NCBI GenBank assembly: GCA_018267275.1
Contig: JAFDYV010000003.1
Coordinates: forward strand, 626,361-690,360
DNA from: Bacteroidota bacterium
GTDB taxonomy: Bacteria > Bacteroidota > Bacteroidia > Cytophagales > Cyclobacteriaceae
Length of the DNA: 64,000 nucleotides
Reading direction: 5' to 3'
Numbering within the stretch: position 1 is the first letter of the stretch; each line of letters opens with the position of its first letter. Positions 37,601 through 45,951 of the stretch are shown piece by piece. The position numbers and the translations under genes are program-made. A model generated the notes under the pieces. That model made no database searches and was not told the DNA's origin. It worked only from the letters and a program-made list of their open reading frames with translations.

Positions 37601-37740
37601 ATGATGAATTCAGGAAATTCATTCCGGGGCATTACCCAAAGAGAAAATACACCAAACAACACCAACAGACCTGTTATGGTAATGGCTATTTGCTTATACT
37701 TCATAGCCAATTCTATGACATTAAACTTATGTGTCGTCAT
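34663..37740 (-). CDS. RND efflux permease, HAE1/AcrB-like (first system)
   Basis: 1025 residues, the family's normal length. A short N-terminal helix, two large periplasmic loops and twelve membrane helices are inferred from the pattern. The TM4 region reads LGMVVDNAIVVID: the first aspartate of the AcrB Asp-Asp proton relay is kept, the second is Asn. The end has the usual LTSFLGIMSLMGIVVRNGIIL and RMRPIFLTSF blocks. It starts 4 bp after the adaptor gene. Substrates (drugs, solvents, lipids) cannot be predicted. Confidence 0.93.
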   Translation of the reverse strand: MTTHKFNVIELAMKYKQIAITITGLLVLFGVFSLWVMPRNEFPEFIIRQGLIIGVFPGATSEQVEDQLATKVESFLYGFKEVNREKTYSISREGMLVVFVEVNNNVKDPDGFWDKIKFGLSELKLQLPPQVLALIANNDFGDTAALLLTIQSESKTYKELEKELKIIETEFRKIKAVSKVKHYGLQQEQIAIYLDNAKLAYYGVRPITVLAAMQLEGAVYYGGELNNSELITPIHIPANFKSEEDIKNQIVYADPTGNIIRVKDIATVVRKYKEPDSFIKNNGAKSLLVSLEMQPGNNIVDFGKQVDQSLVSIRKKISSDVNMDKIADMPTAVDRSIIHFLQEFFIAIIAVIIVTMFLLPLRVAAVAGVTIPITIFITVGILYLLGVELHTVSLAGLIVVLGMVVDNAIVVIDSHVEKLDHGATPWDAAWKSASELFVPVFSATLAIIATYIPLVFFLSGMTGDFVGSLPVTIGVALFTSMLVAYFLVPYMSYVFIKKGVRKGESEEAKASKKSLLDWVQQFYNSTLESAFRNPKLTMLVGLISIVLGGAIMALLPRQLFPKVERNQFAVEIYLPEGYTLAQTVAVADSMEVLLMSDSRVINVASFMGTSSPRFHTTYAPNFPSKNYAQLVVNTKTAEDALALLSEYEKTKRNAFPNAYVRMKQLDMLSTTAPIEVRISGNNIDSIKAIAENVKSIMQQNDAVIWARTDYLNKRQGVRVDVNDELANRLGLTRGVIASSIASGFSGIPIGTVWEGDYPVDVKVINPTDKRDGFDDIENQNVTSLFLNTTVPVRQVTTTTNDWSEGQIIRRNGVRTITVRADVKREMLPYKILAELKPEINKIKTGSAVQLTYGGEEESELENYTPLSKAMLAGVILIYFILLFQFKRSRLVFLVMLTMPLSFLGAAMGLVLTGYPFGLTSFLGIMSLMGIVVRNGIILIDYAEELRNKNSMPLAEAALAAGKRRMRPIFLTSFAAAVGVVPMIVSGSSLWGPLGAVVCFGLLISMILTLYVLPALYHLSLKKSTV

Positions 37741-37744
37741 GATG

Positions 37745-38785
37745 CTATTTTATAATGTTTACCTGTGAACCCTGACGAAGTTTGTCTTGCCCTGCCACAA
37801 TGATTTTATCTCCTTCTTTCAAACTTCCGCTGACCAGAATTTTTTGGTCAATTAAAGCAATGGTTTTCACCGCTCGCTTTTGAGCCGTGTTATTTTCTAT
37901 CACATATACAAACTGCGACCCTTGTAAATCCTGCTGCATTGCTTTGTTAGAGATAAGAACACCGGTCGTCTTGTTTTGGGTTGTAAACTTGACCGTACAA
38001 ACCATGCCTGGCTTAATGGCTAAATCAGAATTGTCAACTTCAAGTCTTACCGGATAGGAGTGTGAAAATATATCAGCCGAAACACCAATTTCTCTTACAA
38101 TACCGTTGATTGTTTTTGAGATAGCTCCAACCGTAATGGTGGCCTGATCTCCCTTTTTGAACGAACTGATTTCATCTTCGGGTACGGGAATTTTTACATG
38201 CACTTTACTGATGTCAAATAATTCAAAAACTGTAATATTTGGAAATACATTTTCTCCCTCCTGAATAGATTTTTTGCCTATCACACCCGCTGTAACAGCA
38301 TATAGTTTTGTATCGTCAAGTCCTTTTTTTGCAATGGCTGTAGCCGATTTTGCCTGACTTAATCCGGTTTCTACCTCCACCCATTTTATTTCAGGCAGGG
38401 TACCATTTTCATGCATCGGCTTTAAGCGGTCATACGCATCCTGGGCCTGTTGTAATTTTTGAAATGCCATCTGGTAGGTATTCTCCATAGTCGATGGATT
38501 TAGTTGTGCCAACAACTGTCCTTTGTTTACCTGCTGTCCTTCTTCTACTGCTATTTTCGAAACGGTTCCTGGCACCGAGAAACTGAGTGGTGTATTTTTC
38601 TTTGGCACCACGACCCCGGAATACCCAACTGTATGGCTTCCTTTATATTGAATTACTTCTTCTGTTTTAACATTGAGGGAAGTGCGCTTCTCACTTTCCA
38701 ATGATGTATTCTCTCCTGACGAGCATCCAGTCAGGATGACGGAAAACAAAAGAGCGATGTACAGTTTATTGACTTTCATATTCAT
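37745..38785 (-). CDS. RND periplasmic adaptor lipoprotein (first system)
   Basis: 346 residues. Lipobox LTGCSS near residue 20 marks a membrane-anchored lipoprotein. It is followed by the lipoyl/barrel-sandwich halves (VPGTVSKIAVEEGQQVNKGQ and KLYAVTAGVIGKKSIQEGE), the helical hairpin between them, and the beta-barrel and membrane-proximal domains (SYPVRLEVDNSDLAIKPGM, ending LRQGSQVNII). Alternative start two codons downstream. It links the permease and TolC and is the first structural gene after the TetR regulator. Confidence 0.92.
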   Translation of the reverse strand: MNMKVNKLYIALLFSVILTGCSSGENTSLESEKRTSLNVKTEEVIQYKGSHTVGYSGVVVPKKNTPLSFSVPGTVSKIAVEEGQQVNKGQLLAQLNPSTMENTYQMAFQKLQQAQDAYDRLKPMHENGTLPEIKWVEVETGLSQAKSATAIAKKGLDDTKLYAVTAGVIGKKSIQEGENVFPNITVFELFDISKVHVKIPVPEDEISSFKKGDQATITVGAISKTINGIVREIGVSADIFSHSYPVRLEVDNSDLAIKPGMVCTVKFTTQNKTTGVLISNKAMQQDLQGSQFVYVIENNTAQKRAVKTIALIDQKILVSGSLKEGDKIIVAGQDKLRQGSQVNIIK

Positions 38786-38847
38786 TGTTATTTCTATAAT
38801 TACAATTAGACTATTTTAGTTTTTTGGTCGATAATGGGTTAAAAAAA

Positions 38848-39441
38848 TTACCTCGCTATGATTCCATAAAAAAGCACATTTAGCAATCCTTCAAACCGCT
38901 TTTCTGTTTTTGCGTTATTGTTTTTAATGAATAAAGGATATTCTAAACCCTTTAGTGCTGTTACCAGGGCGAAGGCGGTGAGGTTGATGTCTTCTATTTT
39001 AAATTCCCCATCTTCAACACCCGTCTTCAATATTCCTTTGATGGTGTTAACCTCTTCGGTGTCATACTTCACTCTGACATTTTCAATAAAACTATAGTGC
39101 TCCAGATATTCATCTTTTAGGGCGCTATACAGATTGGTTAGATTGTTAATGCCTTTCATTCTTGCTAACACATAAGCACGTATTTTTTTTTTAGATGTAG
39201 TTTCAGCATTGATTGCTTTTGCTATGGCAGCACTTAGTTCATCCGCTTCCTTCTCAACAATTGCCTTGAAAATATCCTCCTTGCTTTTGAAGTAATGATA
39301 GATGGAACTTTTGCCTTTTCTTGCAGCCTGAGCTATTTCATCCATTGTGGTTATCTTAAAACCATACCTGGCAAAGATGGTTTTAGCAGAATTCAGGATG
39401 ATTTCACTTACATCGTCTTTAATGTCGATGGTTGTTTCCAT
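38848..39441 (-). CDS. TetR-family regulator of the first efflux operon
   Basis: 197 residues. N-terminal helix-turn-helix: AKTIFARYGFKITTMDEIA and GKSSIYHYFKSKEDIFKAIV. The C-terminal ligand domain is diverse as usual. It lies 62 bp upstream of the adaptor in the same orientation, so it heads the operon. A palindrome overlaps its own probable start point (39463..39487) and a related half-site precedes the adaptor gene, suggesting autorepression and control of the pump. Confidence 0.9.
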   Translation of the reverse strand: METTIDIKDDVSEIILNSAKTIFARYGFKITTMDEIAQAARKGKSSIYHYFKSKEDIFKAIVEKEADELSAAIAKAINAETTSKKKIRAYVLARMKGINNLTNLYSALKDEYLEHYSFIENVRVKYDTEEVNTIKGILKTGVEDGEFKIEDINLTAFALVTALKGLEYPLFIKNNNAKTEKRFEGLLNVLFYGIIAR

Positions 39442-39462
39442 TGCTTCTTATTAAACTAATAA

Positions 39463-39498
39463 TCGACCAAATTGGTTTTTCGGTCGAACGCAAAGGTA
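39463..39498 (-). promoter_or_regulatory. TetR promoter with overlapping operator palindrome
   Basis: On the minus strand the -7 box TACCTTTG (39498 to 39491) matches TAnnTTTG exactly. Just downstream, where transcription should start, sits TCGACC-N13-GGTCGA (39463..39487) with an inner ACCAA-A-TTGGT (39466..39476). The sequence ATCGACCAAA recurs on the minus strand before the adaptor gene (about 38817..38832), which supports it as the regulator's binding site. Confidence 0.6.
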
Positions 39499-39594
39499 TA
39501 GTTTTTTTACAACCTACTTACTCTTTAAGAATTCTTTCGGTTGGGGAGTTTAGCTCAAGCAAGCTGATTTTTGCGCAAATTTGACCGGCTCAAG

Positions 39595-40026
39595 TTAAGA
39601 TTCAAATCTTAACACACTATACACACATCTTGCCAGAGCAACCGGCTCTTCATTGCCCGGTTGAAACAATTCTACATCCACCTTAATGATTGTCTTCCCT
39701 TGTTTAATTATTCGTGCTTTTGCTTGCACATCCGCCTTAACGGCTGCATGTAAATAATCTATGCGCATATCAATGGTGTTCAGCCTGTCATTGGGTGAAT
39801 GTAAAGCTGTTGCCCCGGCCACCCCTCCGGCCGTATCGGCAATGGCGGCAAGAATACCTCCATGCCAGCGGCCTTGTATAAAATCACCAATAAACTCTTC
39901 TTTGAATGGAACAAGAATATGAACCGAGCCTGCTGTAATCTCAACTATTTTTAAACAGAGTATTTTGTTAGCAGGCATCATGTTTTCGATGGCGTGCTTC
40001 AATAGTTGAAAATTATTTTCGTGCAT
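39595..40026 (-). CDS. PaaI-type hotdog-fold thioesterase
   Basis: 143 residues. The hotdog pattern is seen in EFIGDFIQGRWHGGILAAIADTA (positions about 45-67), where the HGG-x-AA-x-AD core and the aspartate are those of PaaI acyl-CoA thioesterases, then RLNTIDMRIDYLHAA and a C-terminal strand ARCVYSVLRFE. Predicted to hydrolyse a small acyl- or aryl-CoA ester. Last gene of the minus-strand module starting at the ArsR gene, 48 bp after the luciferase-like gene. Confidence 0.85.
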   Translation of the reverse strand: MHENNFQLLKHAIENMMPANKILCLKIVEITAGSVHILVPFKEEFIGDFIQGRWHGGILAAIADTAGGVAGATALHSPNDRLNTIDMRIDYLHAAVKADVQAKARIIKQGKTIIKVDVELFQPGNEEPVALARCVYSVLRFES

Positions 40027-40074
40027 GGCTAATCTTTTTTGTTAAAATTTATTTTTGCTCACTCCAACTTCGTC

Positions 40075-40566
40075 TCACTTATCTCTTATTTCACCCATTG
40101 CAAATTGATAGGAACGAAAAACAATTTTTTTAATTACTTCAGCCTCCTCATCATTTCTGGGGGCATAAACCATTATGAAGTTTGGCGGCAACCATCCTTT
40201 ATGTACTACAGGATGAAATTCGCCCCAACCCAGCTCAATTACTTTCTTAACATCACGTTGCGGGAGGCCTAAGTGCATACTGCCATCCGGAGCAGGATGA
40301 AAATGTGCAAATTCCGTCTCAACCATAAAAGCATTACAATGTGTACACATTTTTTCTTCTGACATACACATGGCCTGTGCTCCATGTACAGATATTTTGC
40401 TATGCTCCTTTGAAATATCAGGAAGCGAGAATGCCCAACCCATAAGTTCATCCACCAGCTTTCTGTCAGATGGTTGCTGGTCCAGTTGCATGTGCGGATT
40501 GCTCGGTGTAGTAGTTGGTTTGTTCCCTGTTCTTTTTGGAATCTCAAAATCAAATTGCAATGCCAT
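40075..40566 (-). CDS. Hispidin-luciferase-like domain protein (PF17648/DUF5519 type)
   Basis: 163 residues from the ATG at 40566, which lies 14 bp after the ygiD stop; an upstream in-frame ATG would overlap that gene. The conserved block ETEFAHFHPAPDGSMHLGLP followed by KKVIELGWGEFHPV and LPPNFIMVYAPRNDEE matches, from memory, a bacterial family related by sequence to the fungal luciferase domain. Light emission is not implied and the bacterial function is unknown. A cysteine/histidine cluster (MCTHC) is also present. A frameshifted second copy lies at 56058..56529. Confidence 0.8.
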   Translation of the reverse strand: MALQFDFEIPKRTGNKPTTTPSNPHMQLDQQPSDRKLVDELMGWAFSLPDISKEHSKISVHGAQAMCMSEEKMCTHCNAFMVETEFAHFHPAPDGSMHLGLPQRDVKKVIELGWGEFHPVVHKGWLPPNFIMVYAPRNDEEAEVIKKIVFRSYQFAMGEIRDK

Positions 40567-40579
40567 GTTCTGATATTGT

Positions 40580-41488
40580 TTAATGGGTTGGCTCCATAAT
40601 AAAACTGCGGTCGCTAAATGCAGGTAAAAGATTTTCATAGGTGTGCTTTATTGTATCGTTGGTATTCAGCATAGCCATAGAATAAATTAGTGGCACATAA
40701 TGATCAGGAGTCGGGGCAGCCATTTTTCCAAATTTTGTTTTTTCATAATTCATCAAACTTTTTATGTCACGGTCCACCACTCTCTGTTTTATCCATTCAT
40801 CAAATTCCTTATCCCATCCATACAAGGTTTTATCGCCTTTGAAAAGTCTGGAACTTGCCAATTGAAGATTATGAACAACGGAACCGCTGCCGATAATCAA
40901 AACACCCTTCGTTCTTAATTTCTTCAGTTGAACTGCTAACTCATAGTGGTATTGAGGAGATTGATAATAATCAATGCTCATCTGAAAAACCGGAGTGTTG
41001 GCATCCGGAAAAAGATGGCGAAGCATGGGCCAGTTGCCGTGATCGAAACCCCAGTCGGTGGTAGTTTTAATAGTAGGAATGGAATGCGCTACCTCTTTGG
41101 CAAATTCTGGCGCACCTGGTGCAGGATATTTAATAGTGTAATATTCAGGTGGGAAACCATAAAAATCGTAAATCGTTTCAGGCCACGGAGAAACATTCAC
41201 GTACGTGCCTTTGGTACACCAATGTGCTGATACTACCAATATGGCTTTAATTTCTTTTGGATATTTTTTCCGCAAGTCAACACCTAAATCAAAAACATAA
41301 GTTAAAAAAGGATTCGCTTTATGAGGAAGGGGAATGTCCATTGGGTTTCCGTGCGAAGTAAAAATAACTGGAAGGGTTACTTCCTGTTCGGGTAAGTCCG
41401 TTATCGCATTGGCCCAGCTTTTTACACCTGAAGTTCCAAAACCTATTGTTGCTGCTCCCATTATCTTTATAAAGTCTGATCGGTTCAT
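40580..41488 (-). CDS. ygiD: YgiD-type extradiol ring-cleavage dioxygenase
   Basis: 302 residues. Class III extradiol (LigB) fold: TSHGNPMDIPL, LVVSAHWCTKGTYVN, YPAPGAPEFA, GFDHGNWPMLRHLFPDAN, LIIGSGSVVHNLQ and TPDHYVPLIYSM carry the histidines of the metal site seen in 4,5-DOPA dioxygenases such as E. coli YgiD. The N-terminus (MNRSDFIKIMGAATIGFGTSG) looks like an export signal; the start at 41488 is preferred over 41500. Most YgiD proteins lack such a leader. A truncated homologue begins at 60538. Confidence 0.9.
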   Translation of the reverse strand: MNRSDFIKIMGAATIGFGTSGVKSWANAITDLPEQEVTLPVIFTSHGNPMDIPLPHKANPFLTYVFDLGVDLRKKYPKEIKAILVVSAHWCTKGTYVNVSPWPETIYDFYGFPPEYYTIKYPAPGAPEFAKEVAHSIPTIKTTTDWGFDHGNWPMLRHLFPDANTPVFQMSIDYYQSPQYHYELAVQLKKLRTKGVLIIGSGSVVHNLQLASSRLFKGDKTLYGWDKEFDEWIKQRVVDRDIKSLMNYEKTKFGKMAAPTPDHYVPLIYSMAMLNTNDTIKHTYENLLPAFSDRSFIMEPTH

Positions 41489-41545
41489 TTTGCAATTCAA
41501 AAATGAATTTAAATCGGACGCACATTACTCAGCTACCGGATAAAA

Positions 41546-42211
41546 TCATTCCGATGAAATAGAAGGTTCTTGCTGGTAATACTTTTCATCATCAACAATG
41601 TCCAGCATAAAGCGGGCAACATCTTTTCGGCTGATGGTCATGTTTAGTTTTTTATCGCCTTTAATGCTTACCCGAACTGACTTCTGCTTTTCACTGTTGC
41701 TAAGCCCAACCGGTCGAACAGATGTCCAATCCAGTCCGCTTTTTCGGAGCAGTCTCTCCTGATCTTCGTGACCTGCATAGGCTACACCAACGTTGGTTTT
41801 TTTGATGAGAAATTTAAATATCCAATTTGTTTCTTTGTAACTATCACCTGTTCCCCAGGCTGAAACAGTTATCACACGCTTTACACCATTTTCTTGCATG
41901 GCATTTATCGTATTATCAATACTCACACGTAATAAATCCAGCGGTGAAACCACCTTAGACCAGGGCATATCAGTTTTTCTTCCAATGTTCAGTGCAACAT
42001 AAACAGCATCTGTTTCTTCAACCACCTTTGTCACCTCATCAATACGCATTGGATTTCCTTCAACGACATGCAGATTGGGATTTGCCAGTTTAATTTTTTG
42101 TTTGTCCCGAACCAGTGCTTTTACAACCCAACCCTTTTCCAGGGCTTGTTTTACAATTTCAATTCCTGTTCTGCCATTGGCGCCTAATACAGCTATTGTT
42201 TTCATGCTCAC
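41546..42211 (-). CDS. NAD(P)-binding NmrA/SDR-like protein, module A
   Basis: 221 residues. N-terminal Rossmann motif IAVLGANGRTGIEIV, then VALNIGRKTDMPWSKVVSP, VITVSAWGTGDSYKET, TNVGVAYAGHEDQE, LDWTSVRPVGLSN and a C-terminal FMLDIVDDEKYYQQEPSIS. This is the atypical extended-SDR type (NAD(P)H-binding, NmrA-like), whose substrate is unknown. It starts at the base after the DoxX stop. The plus-strand gene at 59429 is a clear paralogue with matching blocks along its whole length. Confidence 0.88.
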   Translation of the reverse strand: MSMKTIAVLGANGRTGIEIVKQALEKGWVVKALVRDKQKIKLANPNLHVVEGNPMRIDEVTKVVEETDAVYVALNIGRKTDMPWSKVVSPLDLLRVSIDNTINAMQENGVKRVITVSAWGTGDSYKETNWIFKFLIKKTNVGVAYAGHEDQERLLRKSGLDWTSVRPVGLSNSEKQKSVRVSIKGDKKLNMTISRKDVARFMLDIVDDEKYYQQEPSISSE

Positions 42212-42589
42212 TTATTTTTTTGTAAAACTTGCAAGCATTTCGGGATTGCGCAGGTAATTACCAATCCAGATTACAGTCAAAATAATGGCAGGCATTACAA
42301 ACGATTCCTGATGTTGTAGATGAGTTGCGATGGCTCCACCAAAGTGGGCGGTTAACAAAAGAAAACCAAGAGAGGATGTTCTTGGAATAATAAATAGAAT
42401 GATGAAAATCAATTCGCCAGCTCCTATAAAGGTAAGGTTATCTTCCAATCCCCATTTAGCGAAATTGGTTACCAATTCTTCAGCGTGCATCAGTTTCATG
42501 GTGGCGCTCATAATAACCAACGCACCCACCAATCCAATTAATACCCATGCTGCAATCTTTCTTATTTTACCCTTTGATTGTTTTTCCAT
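42212..42589 (-). CDS. DoxX-family membrane protein, module A
   Basis: 125 residues with four hydrophobic helices. GALVIMSATMKLMHAEELVT, FAKWGLEDNLTFIGAGELI and FGGAIATHLQHQESFVMPA match the DoxX/DoxD-like family; ends YLRNPEMLASFTKK. DoxX proteins are linked to respiratory or thiol redox stress, though the reaction is unknown. Paralogue of 59054..59422. Directly coupled to the NAD(P)-binding gene. Confidence 0.87.
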   Translation of the reverse strand: MEKQSKGKIRKIAAWVLIGLVGALVIMSATMKLMHAEELVTNFAKWGLEDNLTFIGAGELIFIILFIIPRTSSLGFLLLTAHFGGAIATHLQHQESFVMPAIILTVIWIGNYLRNPEMLASFTKK

Positions 42590-42698
42590 GTTTTTGTTGT
42601 TTAATGATTTTTCTTTTTGTCCATAAATGCACTACTAAGTATGATGCTCACGCAAGAACTGCCAAGTAGTTCACTTACCTGGTTATATCCGATCAAAA

Positions 42699-43154
42699 TC
42701 AGGGCAGGAGATAAACGATTACAGTTATAATTAATCCGATACCAAAAGCATAGGCAAGCAATTGCCAGGCTCTTGCTCTGTCTTTCGCCCGGAATTCTTT
42801 TTGATCGATGGTGTCGGTTTTTCCCACCTCTCCTAAATTGAACATGTGCCCAAATCCGAAGTACACGCAGAACTTATTGTACGCCTGGATGAACCCAGTT
42901 GCTCCCATTACTGCCGGAATGAAAACAGCCAGTCGCATCCAATGGGGGGCGTTAAACCATAGTAAGAGTGTAATGGCAATTACGGTAAGTACCAACCCTG
43001 TCCATCCACTTGCTTTCCGCCTTTTGATTTCCTCTCTCCCCATATTGCAGGTTCCGGGAATATATTTTTCATTCGAAGAGTTGCTGTCATTATTTCTATT
43101 AAACCCGGACATAAGAACGATGGGATGATTAAGTGAAATCGTGCTTGTTTTCAT
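42699..43154 (-). CDS. Small DUF2892-like membrane protein, module A
   Basis: 151 residues from the ATG at 43154, which follows the broken SnoaL gene by 7 bp. After about 50 polar residues there are membrane helices (WTGLVLTVIAITLLLWFN, LAVFIPAVMGATGFIQAY, LLAYAFGIGLIITVIVYLL). NKFCVYFGFGHMFNLGEVGK between them recalls DUF2892/YgaP-type inner-membrane proteins. Its C-terminal third recurs as a damaged fragment at 57805..58011 next to the second module. Function unknown. Confidence 0.75.
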   Translation of the reverse strand: MKTSTISLNHPIVLMSGFNRNNDSNSSNEKYIPGTCNMGREEIKRRKASGWTGLVLTVIAITLLLWFNAPHWMRLAVFIPAVMGATGFIQAYNKFCVYFGFGHMFNLGEVGKTDTIDQKEFRAKDRARAWQLLAYAFGIGLIITVIVYLLP

Positions 43155-43161
43155 TTTGATT

Positions 43162-43515
43162 TTAGTTAGTTGAATAATAAAACCGCTCATTAATAATTTG
43201 TCCATCAGCCCATCTTTGAACGGCTACCTGGCACATTTTCATGCGGGGTGCGCCTTTGTAGGTAACGTCAAATTCCCATTCAACCATGGTAACATTGTCT
43301 CCAACGGTTACTGCATGGACTTGAGCGCCATGAAAGGTTTCAATCATCTGCATCCCTTGAATTTCTCTCTCCCTGTTTGCTGATTTACCAACCATTGGGG
43401 GTTTGGAGTTTTCCTACATTACCACATCTTCATGATAATACTTTTCAAAAGCATCCATTTGTTTACCTGACAGCATTAGCTTGATTAGGTCTTCGATTTT
43501 TTCTTTGATATTCAT
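43162..43515 (-). pseudogene. SnoaL/NTF2-like protein interrupted by an in-frame TAG, module A
   Basis: From the ATG at 43515 the frame reads MNIKEKIEDLIKLMLSGKQM and continues to DVVM. Codon 34 is TAG (43416..43414) where the intact paralogue at 58211 has CAG (Gln34); the same frame then continues to the normal end IINERFYYSTN. The two proteins align without gaps over 117 positions. A single C-to-T change thus split the gene; re-initiation at a downstream ATG (43395) could give a 77-residue fragment lacking the first helices. The fold is a SnoaL-like cone (ketosteroid-isomerase type). Confidence 0.92.
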
Positions 43516-43593
43516 GATAAATAGCTTTAGGTTTAACTACATGCAAGATAGAAAGATATATTGAAATACATCTATATATTAGAGTGAAAAAAA

Positions 43594-43860
43594 TTACTTC
43601 ACCAATTCTCCTTTAAGGGATTCAAGATACTTTTCAAGTAGTTTCTTATTTACCGAAAGAAGAGAATGTTGTCCATTCTTTTTTGCATGGATAAGTCCGC
43701 AATCATACAGTATTTTAGAGTGGTGTGATATGGTAGGTTGAGAAAGTGTAAAGTGGCCTTCCAGTTCACTGCAACTGATTTCTCCTTTTGCCATGAGTGT
43801 CTTCATAATTTTGAACCGCGTGGCATCAGCCAGTGCTTTTGATATTTTGAGCAAATCCAT
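43594..43860 (-). CDS. ArsR-family winged-helix regulator
   Basis: 88 residues. ISKALADATRFKIMKTLMA, CSELEGHFTLSQPTISHHSK and GLIHAKKNGQHSLLSVNKK give the ArsR winged helix. The classic ELCVCDL metal site is not present, although Cys30 lies in the equivalent region, so the signal may be redox or something else. It is the first gene of the minus-strand module and probably controls it. Confidence 0.88.
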   Translation of the reverse strand: MDLLKISKALADATRFKIMKTLMAKGEISCSELEGHFTLSQPTISHHSKILYDCGLIHAKKNGQHSLLSVNKKLLEKYLESLKGELVK

Positions 43861-44019
43861 TGCAATTATTTTTTTAAAGATAATGGATATTAAAGGAATT
43901 AGCTATTAACTCAACCAACAGCAGTGAAAACGATTCTTTATGAATACAATGTTTATGGTTGTGAAAAACAAAAGTGGTTGGACGGTTTGGGCGATAAACT
44001 GAGCATCATAAAATTATCT

Positions 44020-44038
44020 GCTAGTCCGTAATCATACC
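44020..44038. repeat. Left terminal inverted repeat of the IS1595-family element
   Basis: GCTAGTCCGTAATCATACC; pairs with the right end at 46423..46441 with two mismatches. It lies just beyond the transposase stop. Confidence 0.75.
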
Positions 44039-44743
44039 ACTAAATTAAGCTAACGATAAGATTATCAAACAGATTTGTGTTGTATCGCCTGTTGAGTTTA
44101 AAGCAGAACTCATCCAGGTAGTGTTGAAGGTATTTTTCCTTGATTACGTGGTAAATCCCTAGCAGATTTCTCTTAGCGTTGGCAATGGCAATATGTACAC
44201 ATTTAAGTTCATCTACACTTTCCCTAGTCGACTTAAAGCTGACATGTAGGTTCACAAGATTTTTTAAATCGACATAGCTTGACGATTGATCGGTAAACAC
44301 AACGCTGTCCTTATCGATCGAAGATTTAACCAACTGTTGAGTAAATGTTTTCTGCTCAGATTGGCCCACTTTCATTTTAAGCTGCCCACAATATCTTTGA
44401 GCTATCCCGTCAATCTCTAATGGAAATGATTCTACCATTACAGTCACTTTCGACTTTTTCTGACTGCCTTTACCTCGCTTAAGTTTCTTTCGTAATCGCT
44501 TAGGTGTGCTGGTAGAAAAATAAGCGTCATCCCACTCAATCATACCTGTAAGCACCTGATCATCATCGGCTTTGCCCATAGCAGCACGAATTTTTTTCAT
44601 CATGGCCCAAATAGGTTCATAGCGCTTATGCCCAAGTTATGTGCAAGCCCAAGAAAATAAGATAAGGGTAATATGAACTTTATGTGTAGTATAAAAGCAA
44701 GATTAAGCCATATTATGAACAAAAGGTCATAGGAGTTGAACTA

Positions 44744-45918
44744 ATGAATAAACCCAACAGCACTCAAATTAAAATTTTAAAAACCATGAATAGAATGAAT
44801 TCAATTATATTTTTTACACTTATTATGCTATTTACAGCATGTTCCAAGGATGGCGAAATGGTTGAAACTTCGGACACTTATGATGTTATTGAACCCCCGT
44901 ACAAAAAACTCACTATTAATGGGGAAGACGCTCCTTTCGGTATCTTTGATCCAAGCCTCGAATATGATGACAATGGCATTGGATGGATGACTTATTCATC
45001 GGTGAGTAGTCCGACCATGGATCATAAATGGGTTGTTCAGACCGAACTGGCAAAGAGCGCTAACAGAGGGACGACATGGACAAAAGTTCAAACGGTCAAC
45101 GAAGCAGACTACGAAACATTCACAATACATGGTGAGGAAACTGAAGGACATTGGAACAAAGAAACCTCATCATTGCTTTACGACAATGAAGACCCAGACG
45201 GACAGAAAAGATGGAAACTCTTTGCACATCGTATTTTCAGTCCAAATGAAGGAGATGAACCCGGAGCTGGTAATTTGCCATTTTATTCTTTTATTTCATA
45301 TATGACTGCCCCCGAACCAACTGGGCCTTGGTCCGAAGAAAGATTCTTATTTGGAACATCAAAAAGTGAAGTTCCTGACTTGGTCGATATCCATATTGAT
45401 AATCTTGCTCTGAGACTGCGGATGCAATAATAGTTACAGAGTCCGGAGCGTATGCACAGAATGGTAGTATTTATGTTAGCCTTAACGTATTCGGAAGTGT
45501 ACTAAAGGATGTCATTCTTCTCGCTTCAGAAGACCACGGAGAAACATGGAATTATGTCGAAACCCTTATCAGTGCTGGTGATGCCAATATGCTAGGTTTC
45601 GATAGTTTTGATCATTCAAGCATTGTTCGAGCAAGCGAATATTTGTATCTGTTTGCAGCACCTAAAAATGGCGAAGAAAGTTTCGGCACATATATTTTCA
45701 AATTTGAAAACCTGCCAAATGGTGGGCTGAAAAGAGAAAATGGAAAACTAAAAATCTATAACCATATAAAATCCGACAAGAATGAGGGAGCGAATGCGGG
45801 AGAAAGCGATTATGATGAGCAAAATACCAATGGAGGTATTTTGTTTCCTCAAATCATATTGTCCGATGTTCCAGAAGTATTTCAAATTTTCAAAACAGAA
45901 GTATTATTAAAAAAATAG
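44744..45918 (+). pseudogene. Cassette-borne lipoprotein with BNR/sialidase-like repeats, frameshifted
   Basis: Starts at the ATG at 44744, or more likely 44768, where a lipoprotein signal begins (FFTLIMLFTACS). The first frame runs to 45430. From about 45405 the meaningful frame is the next one (SETADAIIVTESGAYA, then LASEDHGETWNYVET), continuing to 45918. A single missing base near 45404-45408 explains it. The motifs KSANRGTTWTKV and SEDHGETWNY are Asp-box-like turns of sialidase-type beta-propellers, and FGIFDPSLEYDDNG resembles bladed glycosidases. Intact length would be about 380 residues; substrate unknown. Confidence 0.85.
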
Positions 45919-45951
45919 TGAACAAAAAACTGTAACTAATAAATAATGCCA

